A stretch of 64,000 nt of DNA from NCBI RefSeq assembly GCF_013823965.1, contig NZ_PNNA01000095.1, positions 54,854-118,853 of the forward strand, given 5' to 3'. The translations under genes and the position numbers were made by a program. The DNA comes from Flavobacterium sp. (GTDB lineage: Bacteria; Bacteroidota; Bacteroidia; Flavobacteriales; Flavobacteriaceae). Shown in pieces: positions 10,535-19,826 of this stretch. The notes under the pieces were generated by a model. The model saw only the letters and a program-made list of their open reading frames with translations. It ran no database searches and was not told where the DNA came from. Numbering within the stretch: position 1 is the stretch's first letter; each line of letters starts with the position of its first letter.

Positions 10535-11089
10535 ATGACAACCCATCTCGCATTACTCCGCGGCATCAACGTTTCCGGTCACAACATGATAAAAATGGAG
10601 GCTTTGAAAACGACTTTGGAATCCATTGGTTTCCAAAATGTGGTGACTTATATCCAATCGGGTAATGTTTTTGTGGATAGCGAGGATGAAAATGCCGCCG
10701 CCGTTGGTTTCAAGATCAAGCAGGAAATTTTCAAGGTTTTTGGCCACGAAGTGCCTGTGGTGGTGATTGGAAAAACCGATTTAGAAGCTTGTTTCAAGAA
10801 CAATCCTTTTTTGAAAGCATCCGATTTGGACGTAAAAAAATTGTATGTAGCTTTTGTTTCGACCAGTTTGCGAAGCGAGAGTATCAATGATTTAAAAATT
10901 AGCCAATTTAAACCCGATGAAGCCAGTATCGATGCCAACAGAATTTACATTAAATATGCTGTTGGTGCAGGAAAAACAAGATTTGACCAGAAATATATAG
11001 AGAAAAAATTGAACGTGACGGCCACCATCCGAAATTGGAATACCGTGACGCAATTGTTGAAAATGTATGAGGAAATAATTATAAAATAG
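10535..11089 (+). CDS. DUF1697 domain-containing protein
   Basis: MTTHLALLRGINVSGHNMIKMEALKTTLESIGFQNVVTYIQSGNVFV; the track ORF begins at 10475 but the family start fits the ATG at 10535. Confidence 0.88.
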   Translation: MTTHLALLRGINVSGHNMIKMEALKTTLESIGFQNVVTYIQSGNVFVDSEDENAAAVGFKIKQEIFKVFGHEVPVVVIGKTDLEACFKNNPFLKASDLDVKKLYVAFVSTSLRSESINDLKISQFKPDEASIDANRIYIKYAVGAGKTRFDQKYIEKKLNVTATIRNWNTVTQLLKMYEEIIIK

Positions 11090-11107
11090 TAATCCGTGAC
11101 AAAAAAA

Positions 11108-11629
11108 CTACCACAATTGTCCCACTTCGTTTTTGATGAATGCCAAAGCCGCACTACTGGGAGATTGTTTTTCCAATAAATCACTCAAAACCACTTCACG
11201 CAACTGGTTGGCATTGGCCACTTTTTCGCTTTTCGTAGCCAAACGAATCATTTGGATTGTGGCATTTTTTGCTGCCGTAATTATCGACCAACATTCATCC
11301 GAAATGTAGATTTGTTGGGCTAAATTGTGTTCGAATTCTTGTTCCACTTGCGCAATCACATAATTGGTATATTCGTTTTTATCGTTGGAAATTGGAGTGA
11401 TACGAATCAATAATTGGCTTGGATTGATACGTTCCATAAACAAGGTCATTCTTTCGTAGGCTTGTAAACGCAGGGGTAAAGTGTCTTTTCGATTGTCTTT
11501 TTGCAACAGCCATCTTCTGGTATTTTGTTGGTCTTTGAAATACGAATCAAATAAAAAGTAAGCCACTCCTCCGGTAATTAAGGAAGGAATTGTGTAAGCA
11601 AGTATTTCAATTATTTTTGTTGAATCCAT
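11108..11629 (-). CDS. conserved hypothetical membrane-anchored protein (DUF7935-like, flavobacterial)
   Basis: N-terminal TM then QQNTRRWLLQKDNRKDTLPLRLQAYERMTLFMERI. Confidence 0.6.
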   Translation of the reverse strand: MDSTKIIEILAYTIPSLITGGVAYFLFDSYFKDQQNTRRWLLQKDNRKDTLPLRLQAYERMTLFMERINPSQLLIRITPISNDKNEYTNYVIAQVEQEFEHNLAQQIYISDECWSIITAAKNATIQMIRLATKSEKVANANQLREVVLSDLLEKQSPSSAALAFIKNEVGQLW

Positions 11630-11726
11630 TTGATAATCTAGATTTTTATTTAAAATTTTATAACCAAAGACAAATTAACGAATAAACCAATAAACTTATA
11701 TTACATTTGATGAAATTTTATAAAAA

Positions 11727-12494
11727 ATGGAATCCTACATTATCATTTTGCTTTGTTTGGCTGCTTTTGTGGCAGGATTTATTGATGCCATCGTTGGAGG
11801 AGGAGGATTGATCCAGACTCCGGTAGGATTGATTTTGTTGCCCAATCTTCCCGTTTCAACCGTTGTTGGCAGCTTGAAAGTGCCTGCTTTTAGTGGTACT
11901 TCTTTTGCCGCTTATCAATACCTCAAAAAAGTGGACATGAACTGGAAGTTGTTGGCCATCATGATGATTTTGGCTTTTCCATCTGCTTTTTTGGGTTCCA
12001 CTTTATTGACTTATGTCAGCAATGATTTCATGAAACCCTTATTGTTGGTCGTTCTTTCTTTTTTGGTCATTTACACTTATGCACAGAAAAATTTCGGGCA
12101 ACATGTGGTGAAAAATCATTCTGCCCGAACCCAAGTTTTTTATTCGGTAATCATCAGTTTCGTGGTTGGTTTTTATGACGGTTTTATTGGGCCGGGAACC
12201 GGAAGTTTTTTAGTTTTAGCCTTTATTGCCCTGCTGGGATTTGATTTTTTACACGCTTCCGCCAATGCCAAAATGGTGAATCTGGCGACCAATTTTGGTT
12301 CGATTTGTTTGTTCTTTCTTAAAGGCAAAATTATTTGGGCTATTGCCGTTCCTATGGCTTTCAGCAATGCTTTTGGAGGTTGGATTGGTGCAAAATTGGC
12401 CATCAGCAAAGGCAACAAGTTTATTCGAATCTTCTTTTTAGTGGTTGTCATCGGCACCTTGATTAGGTTTGCCTACGATGTTTTTTATAAATAG
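11727..12494 (+). CDS. TSUP family transporter (sulfite exporter TauE/SafE)
   Basis: AGFIDAIVGGGGLIQTP and GFYDGFIGPGTGSFLV duplicated TauE/SafE motifs; multi-TM. Confidence 0.92.
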   Translation: MESYIIILLCLAAFVAGFIDAIVGGGGLIQTPVGLILLPNLPVSTVVGSLKVPAFSGTSFAAYQYLKKVDMNWKLLAIMMILAFPSAFLGSTLLTYVSNDFMKPLLLVVLSFLVIYTYAQKNFGQHVVKNHSARTQVFYSVIISFVVGFYDGFIGPGTGSFLVLAFIALLGFDFLHASANAKMVNLATNFGSICLFFLKGKIIWAIAVPMAFSNAFGGWIGAKLAISKGNKFIRIFFLVVVIGTLIRFAYDVFYK

Positions 12495-12525
12495 AAAAGC
12501 AGTCTTTTTTTAATTCTGAAATCCT

Positions 12526-12533
12526 TATTTTTG
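12526..12533 (+). promoter_or_regulatory. candidate Bacteroidetes -7 element (TAnnTTTG) upstream of uvrD/pcrA
   Basis: TATTTTTG about 20 bp upstream of the ATG at 12553; no clear -33 element, so tentative. Confidence 0.4.
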
Positions 12534-12552
12534 CATTCAACAGAAATTTTTT

Positions 12553-14886
12553 ATGCAGAAATACATCAATCAACTTAACGAAGCCCAACGCGAACCCGTA
12601 CTCCAAAAAGACGGTCCAATGATTATTATTGCTGGTGCCGGCTCAGGGAAAACCCGTGTGTTGACCATTCGAATCGCCTATTTGATGAGTCAGGGCGTGG
12701 ATGCTTTTAGTATTTTGTCATTGACTTTTACCAACAAGGCGGCGCGCGAAATGAAAAAGCGTATCTCCGATATTGTTGGTTCCAATGAAGCCAAAAATCT
12801 TTGGATGGGAACTTTCCACTCGGTTTTTGCCCGAATTCTGCGTTCTGAAGCCGATAAATTGGGCTATCCTTCGAATTTTACCATTTACGATTCCCAGGAT
12901 TCTGTTAGAGCCATTTCTGCCATCATCAAGGAAATGCAGTTGGACAGGGATGTTTACAAACCCAAACAGGTTTTAAGCCGAATTTCCTCTTACAAAAATA
13001 GTTTGATAACGGTGAAAGCCTATTTCAACAATCCCGAATTGCAGGAGCAAGATGCAATGAGCAAAAAGCCTCGTTTGGGCGAAATTTACCAAAATTATGT
13101 CGACCGTTGTTTCAAGGCGGGTGCCATGGATTTTGATGATTTATTGTTGAAAACCAATGAATTGTTGAATCGTTTTCCAGATGTTTTGGCCAAGTACCAA
13201 AACCGTTTTCGTTATATATTGGTCGATGAGTACCAAGATACCAACCATTCGCAGTATTTGATTGTTCGTGCCTTGTCGGATAAATTTCAAAATATTTGCG
13301 TGGTGGGAGACGACGCCCAGAGTATTTATGCTTTTCGAGGTGCCAATATCAACAACATCCTGAATTTCCAGAAAGATTACGAAGGCGTGAAAACCTTTCG
13401 ATTGGAACAAAATTATCGTTCGACCAAAAATATTGTGGAAGCCGCCAACACGATTATCGACAAGAACAAAACCAAGCTTGATAAAGTGGTTTGGACGGCC
13501 AATGATTTTGGCCCCAAAATAAAAGTGCATCGCAGCTTGACCGATGCCGAAGAAGGGCGTTTTGTGGCGAGCACGATTTTCGAACAAAAGATGCAGCACC
13601 AGATGATGAATGGTCAATTTGCCATTTTGTATCGCACCAATGCGCAATCCCGTGCGATGGAAGATGCGCTCAGAAAAAGGGATATTCCGTATCGAATTTA
13701 CGGTGGTTTGTCCTTTTACCAAAGAAAAGAAATCAAGGATGTATTGTGTTATTTGCGATTGGTTCTGAATCCAAAGGACGAGGAAGCCTTGGTGCGCGTC
13801 ATCAATTATCCAGCTCGTGGAATAGGGGACACAACGGTCGAAAAACTGACGGTTGCCGCCAATCATTACAAGCGTTCGATATTTGAAGTAATGAAAAATA
13901 TCGACAAAATCGACTTGAAACTCAATTCGGGAACCAAGCAGAAATTGCAGGATTTCGTGATGATGATAGAGAGTTTCCAGGTCATCAACGAGAATCAGGA
14001 CGCTTTTTACATTACCGATCACGTGGCCAAAAAGACGGGATTGGTTCAAGAATTGAAGAAAGACGCCACTCCGGAAGGTATGGCGAAAATCCAGAATATA
14101 GAGGAATTATTGAACGGTATCAAGGATTTTACCGAAGGTCAACGAGAGATTGACGGTGCCCGTGGCGCGTTATCCGAATTTATGGAAGACGTGGCACTTG
14201 CTACTGATTTGGACAAAGACACCAGCGACGAAGATCGTGTGGCCTTGATGACGATACATTTGGCCAAAGGATTGGAATTTCCACACGTTTTTGTGGTGGG
14301 AATGGAAGAAGATTTGTTTCCGAGTGCGATGAGTATGAGCACCCGAAGCGAACTCGAGGAAGAACGTCGTTTGTTCTACGTGGCCTTGACCCGTGCCGAA
14401 CATCAAGCGTATTTGACGTATTCGCAATCCCGTTACCGCTGGGGAAAACTGACCGATAGCGAGCCTTCGCGTTTTATCGAAGAAATCGACGGACAATATC
14501 TGGAATACCTGACTCCTGCCGAAAGCAATTATCGCTACAAACCTATGATTGACAACGATATTTTTGGAGACGTGGACAAATCCAAGTTGCGATTGGCCAA
14601 GCCTGTTGCGGGAACTCCACCCAATTATGTTACCAATAATGAACCAAAACCAGACCTGAACATTCGGAAACTAAAACCCGTTTCAAGCAATTCTTCTTCG
14701 GGTGGAGCCAATTTGTTTGACAATAAGTTGGTTGCCGGAAATATCGTAATGCACGAACGATTTGGCAAAGGAGAAGTGTTGAATCTTGAAGGTGTTGGCG
14801 CCGACAAAAAAGCCGAAATCAAATTTGAAGTGGGCGGCATCAAGAAGTTGTTGTTGCGTTTTGCAAAATTGAACGTGATTGGGTAG
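12553..14886 (+). CDS. UvrD/PcrA-type ATP-dependent DNA helicase
   Basis: AGAGSGKTRVLTIRIAYL, DEYQDTNHSQY, GDDAQSIYAFRGA, LMTIHLAKGLEFPHVFVVGMEE, YVALTRAE SF1A motifs. Confidence 0.96.
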   Translation: MQKYINQLNEAQREPVLQKDGPMIIIAGAGSGKTRVLTIRIAYLMSQGVDAFSILSLTFTNKAAREMKKRISDIVGSNEAKNLWMGTFHSVFARILRSEADKLGYPSNFTIYDSQDSVRAISAIIKEMQLDRDVYKPKQVLSRISSYKNSLITVKAYFNNPELQEQDAMSKKPRLGEIYQNYVDRCFKAGAMDFDDLLLKTNELLNRFPDVLAKYQNRFRYILVDEYQDTNHSQYLIVRALSDKFQNICVVGDDAQSIYAFRGANINNILNFQKDYEGVKTFRLEQNYRSTKNIVEAANTIIDKNKTKLDKVVWTANDFGPKIKVHRSLTDAEEGRFVASTIFEQKMQHQMMNGQFAILYRTNAQSRAMEDALRKRDIPYRIYGGLSFYQRKEIKDVLCYLRLVLNPKDEEALVRVINYPARGIGDTTVEKLTVAANHYKRSIFEVMKNIDKIDLKLNSGTKQKLQDFVMMIESFQVINENQDAFYITDHVAKKTGLVQELKKDATPEGMAKIQNIEELLNGIKDFTEGQREIDGARGALSEFMEDVALATDLDKDTSDEDRVALMTIHLAKGLEFPHVFVVGMEEDLFPSAMSMSTRSELEEERRLFYVALTRAEHQAYLTYSQSRYRWGKLTDSEPSRFIEEIDGQYLEYLTPAESNYRYKPMIDNDIFGDVDKSKLRLAKPVAGTPPNYVTNNEPKPDLNIRKLKPVSSNSSSGGANLFDNKLVAGNIVMHERFGKGEVLNLEGVGADKKAEIKFEVGGIKKLLLRFAKLNVIG

Positions 14887-14904
14887 AAAGAACAAAGAAA
14901 ATAG

Positions 14905-15393
14905 ATGTTAGACAAAAGACTTGAAAAGAAGATTAATTTTATTGAAATATATCAAATTATAGGAGGTGTAATTGGTTTTCTCTTTACATTCTATTTACTA
15001 TTGACCACGGATTTGTCCAAGTATCAAAATGGGATTGGATATTTTTCAATGCTGACACCATTTCTTTTCTTTGGGTTTTGCATTTTTTCAGGAATTCTGT
15101 TAAACAAGAAAAATTATGTTCAAGGATTGAAATTAGTATTTATTTCTCTGTTGATGCAATTAATTGCTTTTGATGTTTTTGGGTTGTTTTATTCAGCCAT
15201 TAATGGAATAGGTGTAAATTTAACATTGAATTTGACAAATGATGTAATTGCAGGTTTTGATTTTTATCCATCACAATTTTTATTGGCATTAAATTCAAAT
15301 AATGCTATTTTTATTGTGAAAATTAATTTGTTTACCATTGCAATGTTGTTTTATACTGCAAAAGTTTTTCAAAAAATTAAACAAAGTCTATAA
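14905..15393 (+). CDS. hypothetical multi-TM membrane protein
   Basis: 162 aa, about 4 hydrophobic segments, no family recognised. Confidence 0.6.
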   Translation: MLDKRLEKKINFIEIYQIIGGVIGFLFTFYLLLTTDLSKYQNGIGYFSMLTPFLFFGFCIFSGILLNKKNYVQGLKLVFISLLMQLIAFDVFGLFYSAINGIGVNLTLNLTNDVIAGFDFYPSQFLLALNSNNAIFIVKINLFTIAMLFYTAKVFQKIKQSL

Positions 15394-15419
15394 TCTATTC
15401 TCTATCATCTATATTCTAA
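15388..15419. repeat. intergenic degenerate repeat, family B (ATAGA/TCTAT-type)
   Basis: TCTATAATCTATTCTCTATCATCTATATTCT, directly before the tsaC-like ATG; reverse-complement style of the 18520 copy. Confidence 0.5.
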
Positions 15420-15423
15420 AAAA

Positions 15424-16044
15424 ATGGCACAATTCATAAAAATATACGAAGACAAACCCAGCGAGGCGGCAATTGATCGAGTGGTAAAGGTTTTGAAAGA
15501 CGGTGGTTTGGTGATTTATCCCACCGATACCGTTTATGGTTTGGGATGCGACATTACCAATACCAAAGCTTTGGAACGCATTGCCAAAATAAAGGGAGTG
15601 AAGTTGGACAAAGCTAATTTTTCCTTTATTTGTCACGATTTGAGCAATCTTTCGGATTACGTGAAGCAAATTGACACGGCCACTTTTAAACTGTTAAAAA
15701 GAGCTTTGCCTGGACCCTATACTTTTATTTTGCCGGGAAACACCAATCTACCCAAAGAATTCAAGAAGAAAACCACGGTTGGTATTCGTGTTCCGGACAA
15801 TTCGATTGCTTTGGAAATTGTTCGACAACTGGGCAATCCAATTGTTTCAACTTCTATTCGGGACGAGGATGACGTCATTGAATACACCACCGACCCGGAA
15901 CTTATTTTCGAAAAATGGCAAAACCTTGTTGATGTAGTTGTAGATGGTGGTTATGGAGACAACATTGGTTCCACCATTATTGATTTATCGGGACACGAAC
16001 CAATAGTCGTGAGAGAAGGCAAGGGAAGTTTGGATATTCTTTAG
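15424..16044 (+). CDS. L-threonylcarbamoyladenylate synthase (Sua5/YciO/YrdC family)
   Basis: GGLVIYPTDTVYGLGCDITN, KANFSFICHDLSNLSDYVK, LPGPYTFILP. Confidence 0.93.
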   Translation: MAQFIKIYEDKPSEAAIDRVVKVLKDGGLVIYPTDTVYGLGCDITNTKALERIAKIKGVKLDKANFSFICHDLSNLSDYVKQIDTATFKLLKRALPGPYTFILPGNTNLPKEFKKKTTVGIRVPDNSIALEIVRQLGNPIVSTSIRDEDDVIEYTTDPELIFEKWQNLVDVVVDGGYGDNIGSTIIDLSGHEPIVVREGKGSLDIL

Positions 16045-16045
16045 A

Positions 16046-16064
16046 ACAGTGATCAGTTTGAAGT
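16046..16064 (+). repeat. post-stop repeat family A (CAGTGATCAGT), tsaC side
   Basis: ACAGTGATCAGTTTGAAGT begins 2 nt after the stop codon. Confidence 0.55.
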
Positions 16065-16065
16065 A

Positions 16066-16100
16066 TAAAAAAAACGTCCCGGTTGCTCGAGACGTTTTTT
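16066..16100. terminator. bidirectional intrinsic terminator between convergent genes
   Basis: AAAAAACGTC ... GACGTTTTTT stem. Confidence 0.7.
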
Positions 16101-16110
16101 GTTAGTAGTA

Positions 16111-16134
16111 AACCGTGACTGAACACTGGTTACT
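16111..16134 (-). repeat. post-stop repeat family A, ompA-like side
   Basis: Minus strand reads AGTAACCAGTGTTCAGTCACGGTT just after the ompA-like stop; 10/11 match to the opposing copy core. Confidence 0.55.
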
Positions 16135-16137
16135 TTC

Positions 16138-16974
16138 TTATTGTTTTTGTTGTTTTTTCATTTCTTTTTCCACCATTTCGTAGAATTGGTCGATTTTTGG
16201 CAACACAACAATGCGGGTTCTTCTATTTCTAGCTTTGTTTTCGGCAGAATCATTGGCTACCAAAGGAACATAAGAACTTCTACCGGCAGCAATTAACTGT
16301 TCTGGTTTAACACCCAATTGACCAGTCAAAACGCGAATGATTGATGTAGAACGTTTTACGCTCAAATCCCAGTTGTCAAGCAATACTCCGTTTCCAACAT
16401 AAGGAACGTTGTCTGTATGACCTTCGACCATACACTCAAAATCAGGTTTGTCATTTACCACTTTAGCCACTTTGGCCAAAACTCCTTTTGCTTTGTCGGT
16501 TACTTCATAGCTACCGCTTTTGAACAACAATTTATCTGCAATAGATATAAATACAACACCTTTTTCCACATTGATTTCAATATCTGGATCCGAAATTCCA
16601 ACAGCACTTTTCAAACTAGTCACAACAGCAAGGGTAACACTGTCTTTTTTAGTTAAAGCATCTTGCATTCTTGAAATTTTTAAATCTTTTTCCTTGATGG
16701 ATTCCAAAGCTTTTTCAATGTTTTCAGCTCCTTTTGTAGTAAGCACTGTCATGTCTTTAGATTGGGAAATCAAAGTTTGATTGTGTTCTTTCAATCCATC
16801 AACACTAGCTTTAAGCCCAGCTTTTTCTTCCAAACAGGAATTTAATTTTACGGTACATGTATTTAATAAGTCTTGAGTTTCTTTGTTTTTAGCTTCAAGA
16901 TCTGCATATTTCTTTTTAGAAACGCAAGAAGTCATGACAGTCAATAAGGATAGTGCAATAACAATTTTTTTCAT
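16138..16974 (-). CDS. OmpA family lipoprotein/peptidoglycan-associated protein
   Basis: Lipobox TSCVS; C-terminal OmpA domain ECMVEGHTDNVPY...LSVKRSTSIIRVL...NKARNRRTRIVVLP. Confidence 0.93.
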   Translation of the reverse strand: MKKIVIALSLLTVMTSCVSKKKYADLEAKNKETQDLLNTCTVKLNSCLEEKAGLKASVDGLKEHNQTLISQSKDMTVLTTKGAENIEKALESIKEKDLKISRMQDALTKKDSVTLAVVTSLKSAVGISDPDIEINVEKGVVFISIADKLLFKSGSYEVTDKAKGVLAKVAKVVNDKPDFECMVEGHTDNVPYVGNGVLLDNWDLSVKRSTSIIRVLTGQLGVKPEQLIAAGRSSYVPLVANDSAENKARNRRTRIVVLPKIDQFYEMVEKEMKKQQKQ

Positions 16975-17053
16975 AGAGGATAAAATTTAATTAAACGTGA
17001 ATTACAAAGTTAGTTTTTTAAGATTAGAATAAGGTTCTAAATTTATGTTAAAA

Positions 17054-18040
17054 TTATTTTTCAAAAACCTTGCCAGCTTTGACATAATATTGAAAAACGA
17101 TGCTTTTAGTTGTGTAGTATTTTTTAGATTGAAACAAATCTCTTTTCTTATAATGCACAGCAACAAGCTTGTAAAATGAAAAATGGGCTTTCAGAATCGC
17201 CAATAAATGTTTGAACTTTCCCTGAAAAAGAAATTGTATTCCAGCAACACCATCCAAAAGGAGTCGAACGAAAATTATGGGAATTAGTTGTTTTTTTGGG
17301 AGATTTTTCAATAACATCAACAACGAATTCCTGAAATTCAAGAATGTTTTCTTTGGATTTCCTTGTTGCAAAGTTGCTCCGCCCACGTGATAAACCACCG
17401 ATTGTGAATTGTATTTTATTTGATGTCCTTTATTGAAGGCACGCCAACACAAATCGATCTCTTCCTGGTGCGCAAAAAAATCGGCATCGAAACCTTTTAA
17501 TTCTTTGTAAACCGAACTTCGGATAAAAAAACAAGCACCCGAAGCCCAAAATATTTCGCGCTTGTCATCATATTGTCCGTTGTCTTTTTCCAAAGTTTCG
17601 AAAACACGACCACGACAGTATGGATAACCGTATTTGTCCACAAATCCACCTGCTGCACCGGCATATTCAAAGTATTCTTTTCGCTTGAAATCCAAAAGTT
17701 TGGGTTGGATGATGGCTGTTTTGGGTTCATTTTCGAAAGTTTCGATAATGGGTTTCAACCAGTTTTCGGTCACTTCTATATCGGAATTGACCAAGGCAAA
17801 AACATCGGAATCTACCTGTTTCAAAGCTTCATTGTATCCTTCGGCAAAGCCAAGATTGCTATCGTTTTGGATAATTTTTACCGTTGGGAAAAAAGCCTTG
17901 AGATACGAAACAGAATCATCGGTCGAAGCATTGTCGGCCACATAAATGTGGGCTTCGGGAGAATATTGAACAATCGAAAGCAAGAACTGTTCCAATAATT
18001 TTTCACCGTTCCAATTGAGAATTACGACTGCTATTTTCAT
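17054..18040 (-). CDS. glycosyltransferase family 2 protein
   Basis: AVVILNWNGEKLLEQFLLSI, VADNASTDDSV, LVNSDIEV. Confidence 0.94.
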   Translation of the reverse strand: MKIAVVILNWNGEKLLEQFLLSIVQYSPEAHIYVADNASTDDSVSYLKAFFPTVKIIQNDSNLGFAEGYNEALKQVDSDVFALVNSDIEVTENWLKPIIETFENEPKTAIIQPKLLDFKRKEYFEYAGAAGGFVDKYGYPYCRGRVFETLEKDNGQYDDKREIFWASGACFFIRSSVYKELKGFDADFFAHQEEIDLCWRAFNKGHQIKYNSQSVVYHVGGATLQQGNPKKTFLNFRNSLLMLLKNLPKKQLIPIIFVRLLLDGVAGIQFLFQGKFKHLLAILKAHFSFYKLVAVHYKKRDLFQSKKYYTTKSIVFQYYVKAGKVFEK

Positions 18041-18501
18041 TTGAATTGTTTCATTTTTAGTTTGTAATCCGGCAATGTTGCCAAAAATTCGTATTTTTCG
18101 TTCTCAAAATCCATTTGACAAAAGTAATGATTAAGTCCATTGGTTACCATCAAATATTCGGCTTTCAAGGTCATGTTGTAACGGGCGATTTGGTCAAAAG
18201 TGGCTTGTGCGGTTTTAATTTCCGGTGCTTTGCATTCGATCAAAACGAAAATGGAACCATCGGGATTGAACACGACAACATCGTATCTTTTTCGCAATCC
18301 GTTGACGTTTAAAACCTTTTCGACATTGACCAGGGATTTTGGGTATTTTTTTTCCTCCAATAAAAACCGAACCACGTGCTGGCGAACCCATTCTTCGGGA
18401 GTGAGAATGATGAATTTTTTCCTGATTTCGTCGAAAATAGACACTTTATTTTCGCTATTTTTGAAACGAAAAGAATAAGAAGGAAAATTGAGTTGCTGCA
18501 T
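18037..18501 (-). CDS. type I restriction enzyme R-subunit N-terminal (HsdR_N) domain-only protein, PD-(D/E)XK fold
   Basis: RKRYDVVVFNPDGSIFVLIECKAPEIK; 154 aa stand-alone; stop overlaps the glycosyltransferase start (ATGA). Confidence 0.82.
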   Translation of the reverse strand: MQQLNFPSYSFRFKNSENKVSIFDEIRKKFIILTPEEWVRQHVVRFLLEEKKYPKSLVNVEKVLNVNGLRKRYDVVVFNPDGSIFVLIECKAPEIKTAQATFDQIARYNMTLKAEYLMVTNGLNHYFCQMDFENEKYEFLATLPDYKLKMKQFK

Positions 18502-18515
18502 AAAGCAAAAGTAAG

Positions 18516-18548
18516 ACTTTTAGATAATAGATAAAAGAGAATAGAGAA
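18516..18548 (+). repeat. intergenic degenerate repeat, family B (ATAGATAAAAGAGAATAGAG)
   Basis: ACTTTTAGATAATAGATAAAAGAGAATAGAGAA immediately upstream of the holA ATG. Confidence 0.5.
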
Positions 18549-18549
18549 A

Positions 18550-19554
18550 ATGGACGAAGTTTTAAAAATAGTCAATGACATCAAGGCAGGCAACATCAAA
18601 CCCATTTATTTTTTGATGGGAGAAGAGTCCTATTACATTGACAAATTATCCGATTATATTGAAGGAAATGTGTTGACTGAAGACGAAAAAGGTTTCAATC
18701 AAACGGTTTTGTACGGAAGAGACGTAACCATAGAAGACATTGTTTCGACAGCCAAACGTTACCCGATGATGGCCGAGCGCCAAGTGGTAATTGTCAAGGA
18801 AGCCCAAGATTTGTCCAGGACTATTGACAAACTTGAAAGTTATGCCGAAAACCCAATGCCATCAACGGTTTTGGTTATTTGTTATAAATACAAAACCTTG
18901 GACAAGAGAAAAAAAGTGACCAAACTTTTGGCCAAGAACGGCATCGTTTACGAAAGCAAAAAACTGTATGAAAATCAAGTAGGGGATTGGATTAAACGCG
19001 TTTTGGCTGGAAAAAAATATTCGATTGAACCCAAAGCCAATGCAATGTTGGTTGAATTTTTGGGCACGGATTTGAGCAAAATCAACAACGAATTGGAGAA
19101 ACTGCAAATTATTTTGCCCAAAGGCAGTACCATAACACCGCACCACATTGAGGAAAACATTGGTTTCAGCAAAGATTTCAATGTTTTCGAATTGCGAAAA
19201 GCCATCGGTGATAGAAACCAGTTGCGAGCCTACACCATTGCCGATAATTTTGCACAAAATCCGAAAGACAATCCTATTGTAATGACCACAAGCCTGGTTT
19301 TTAGTTTCTTTGTCCAATTGTTGAAATACCACGGATTGAAAGACAAGAATCCCAAAAATGTAGCCACTGCATTGGGCGTGAATCCCTTTTTTTTAAAGGA
19401 TTATGATGTGGCAATCAAAAATTATCCGATGCGAAAAGTGAGCCAGATTGTTACTTCTTTGCGGGAAGTTGACGTGAAAAGCAAAGGAGTTGGGGCTAAT
19501 GCTTTGCCCCAATCGGATTTATTGAGAGAAATGCTGTTTAAAATATTTAATTAG
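18550..19554 (+). CDS. holA: DNA polymerase III subunit delta
   Basis: KPIYFLMGEESYYIDKLSDYIE; 334 aa; characteristic HolA architecture. Confidence 0.92.
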   Translation: MDEVLKIVNDIKAGNIKPIYFLMGEESYYIDKLSDYIEGNVLTEDEKGFNQTVLYGRDVTIEDIVSTAKRYPMMAERQVVIVKEAQDLSRTIDKLESYAENPMPSTVLVICYKYKTLDKRKKVTKLLAKNGIVYESKKLYENQVGDWIKRVLAGKKYSIEPKANAMLVEFLGTDLSKINNELEKLQIILPKGSTITPHHIEENIGFSKDFNVFELRKAIGDRNQLRAYTIADNFAQNPKDNPIVMTTSLVFSFFVQLLKYHGLKDKNPKNVATALGVNPFFLKDYDVAIKNYPMRKVSQIVTSLREVDVKSKGVGANALPQSDLLREMLFKIFN

Positions 19555-19604
19555 CAGCTAAAATTTTAGATATTTGTACTTCGAAAAAAAATAATACTAG
19601 AGAT

Positions 19605-19787
19605 ATGGGAATGAATAAAAATACCATTTTAGGATGGGCTACTTTAATAATGATATTGATGGGGTTTTTGCTTATAGGATTGGGCGCATTTCGATATGAT
19701 GATGTTGCAGGATGGGGATTTGCAGCCGTTGGCGTGGGATTCTTGGCCAATGCCTGGGTTTTTAGTTCTTTAAAGGGAAGAGTGTAA
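19605..19787 (+). CDS. CAL67264 family small membrane protein
   Basis: MNKNTILGWATLIMILMGFLLIGLGAFRYDDVAGWGFAAVGVGFLANAWVFSSLKGRV; two TM, resembles the flavobacterial CAL67264 family. Confidence 0.75.
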   Translation: MGMNKNTILGWATLIMILMGFLLIGLGAFRYDDVAGWGFAAVGVGFLANAWVFSSLKGRV

Positions 19788-19826
19788 TTGTTTTGAATAA
19801 TGAATTTTTAAATTTTATATAGAGAA

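Noticed and set aside
13141-14049. Large minus-strand ORF (302 aa) inside uvrD/pcrA
   Set aside because: Shadow frame of a well-supported helicase on the opposite strand; no recognisable domain.
18037-18501. Type I restriction-modification system
   Set aside because: Only an HsdR N-terminal domain is present; no helicase part, HsdM or HsdS in the window.
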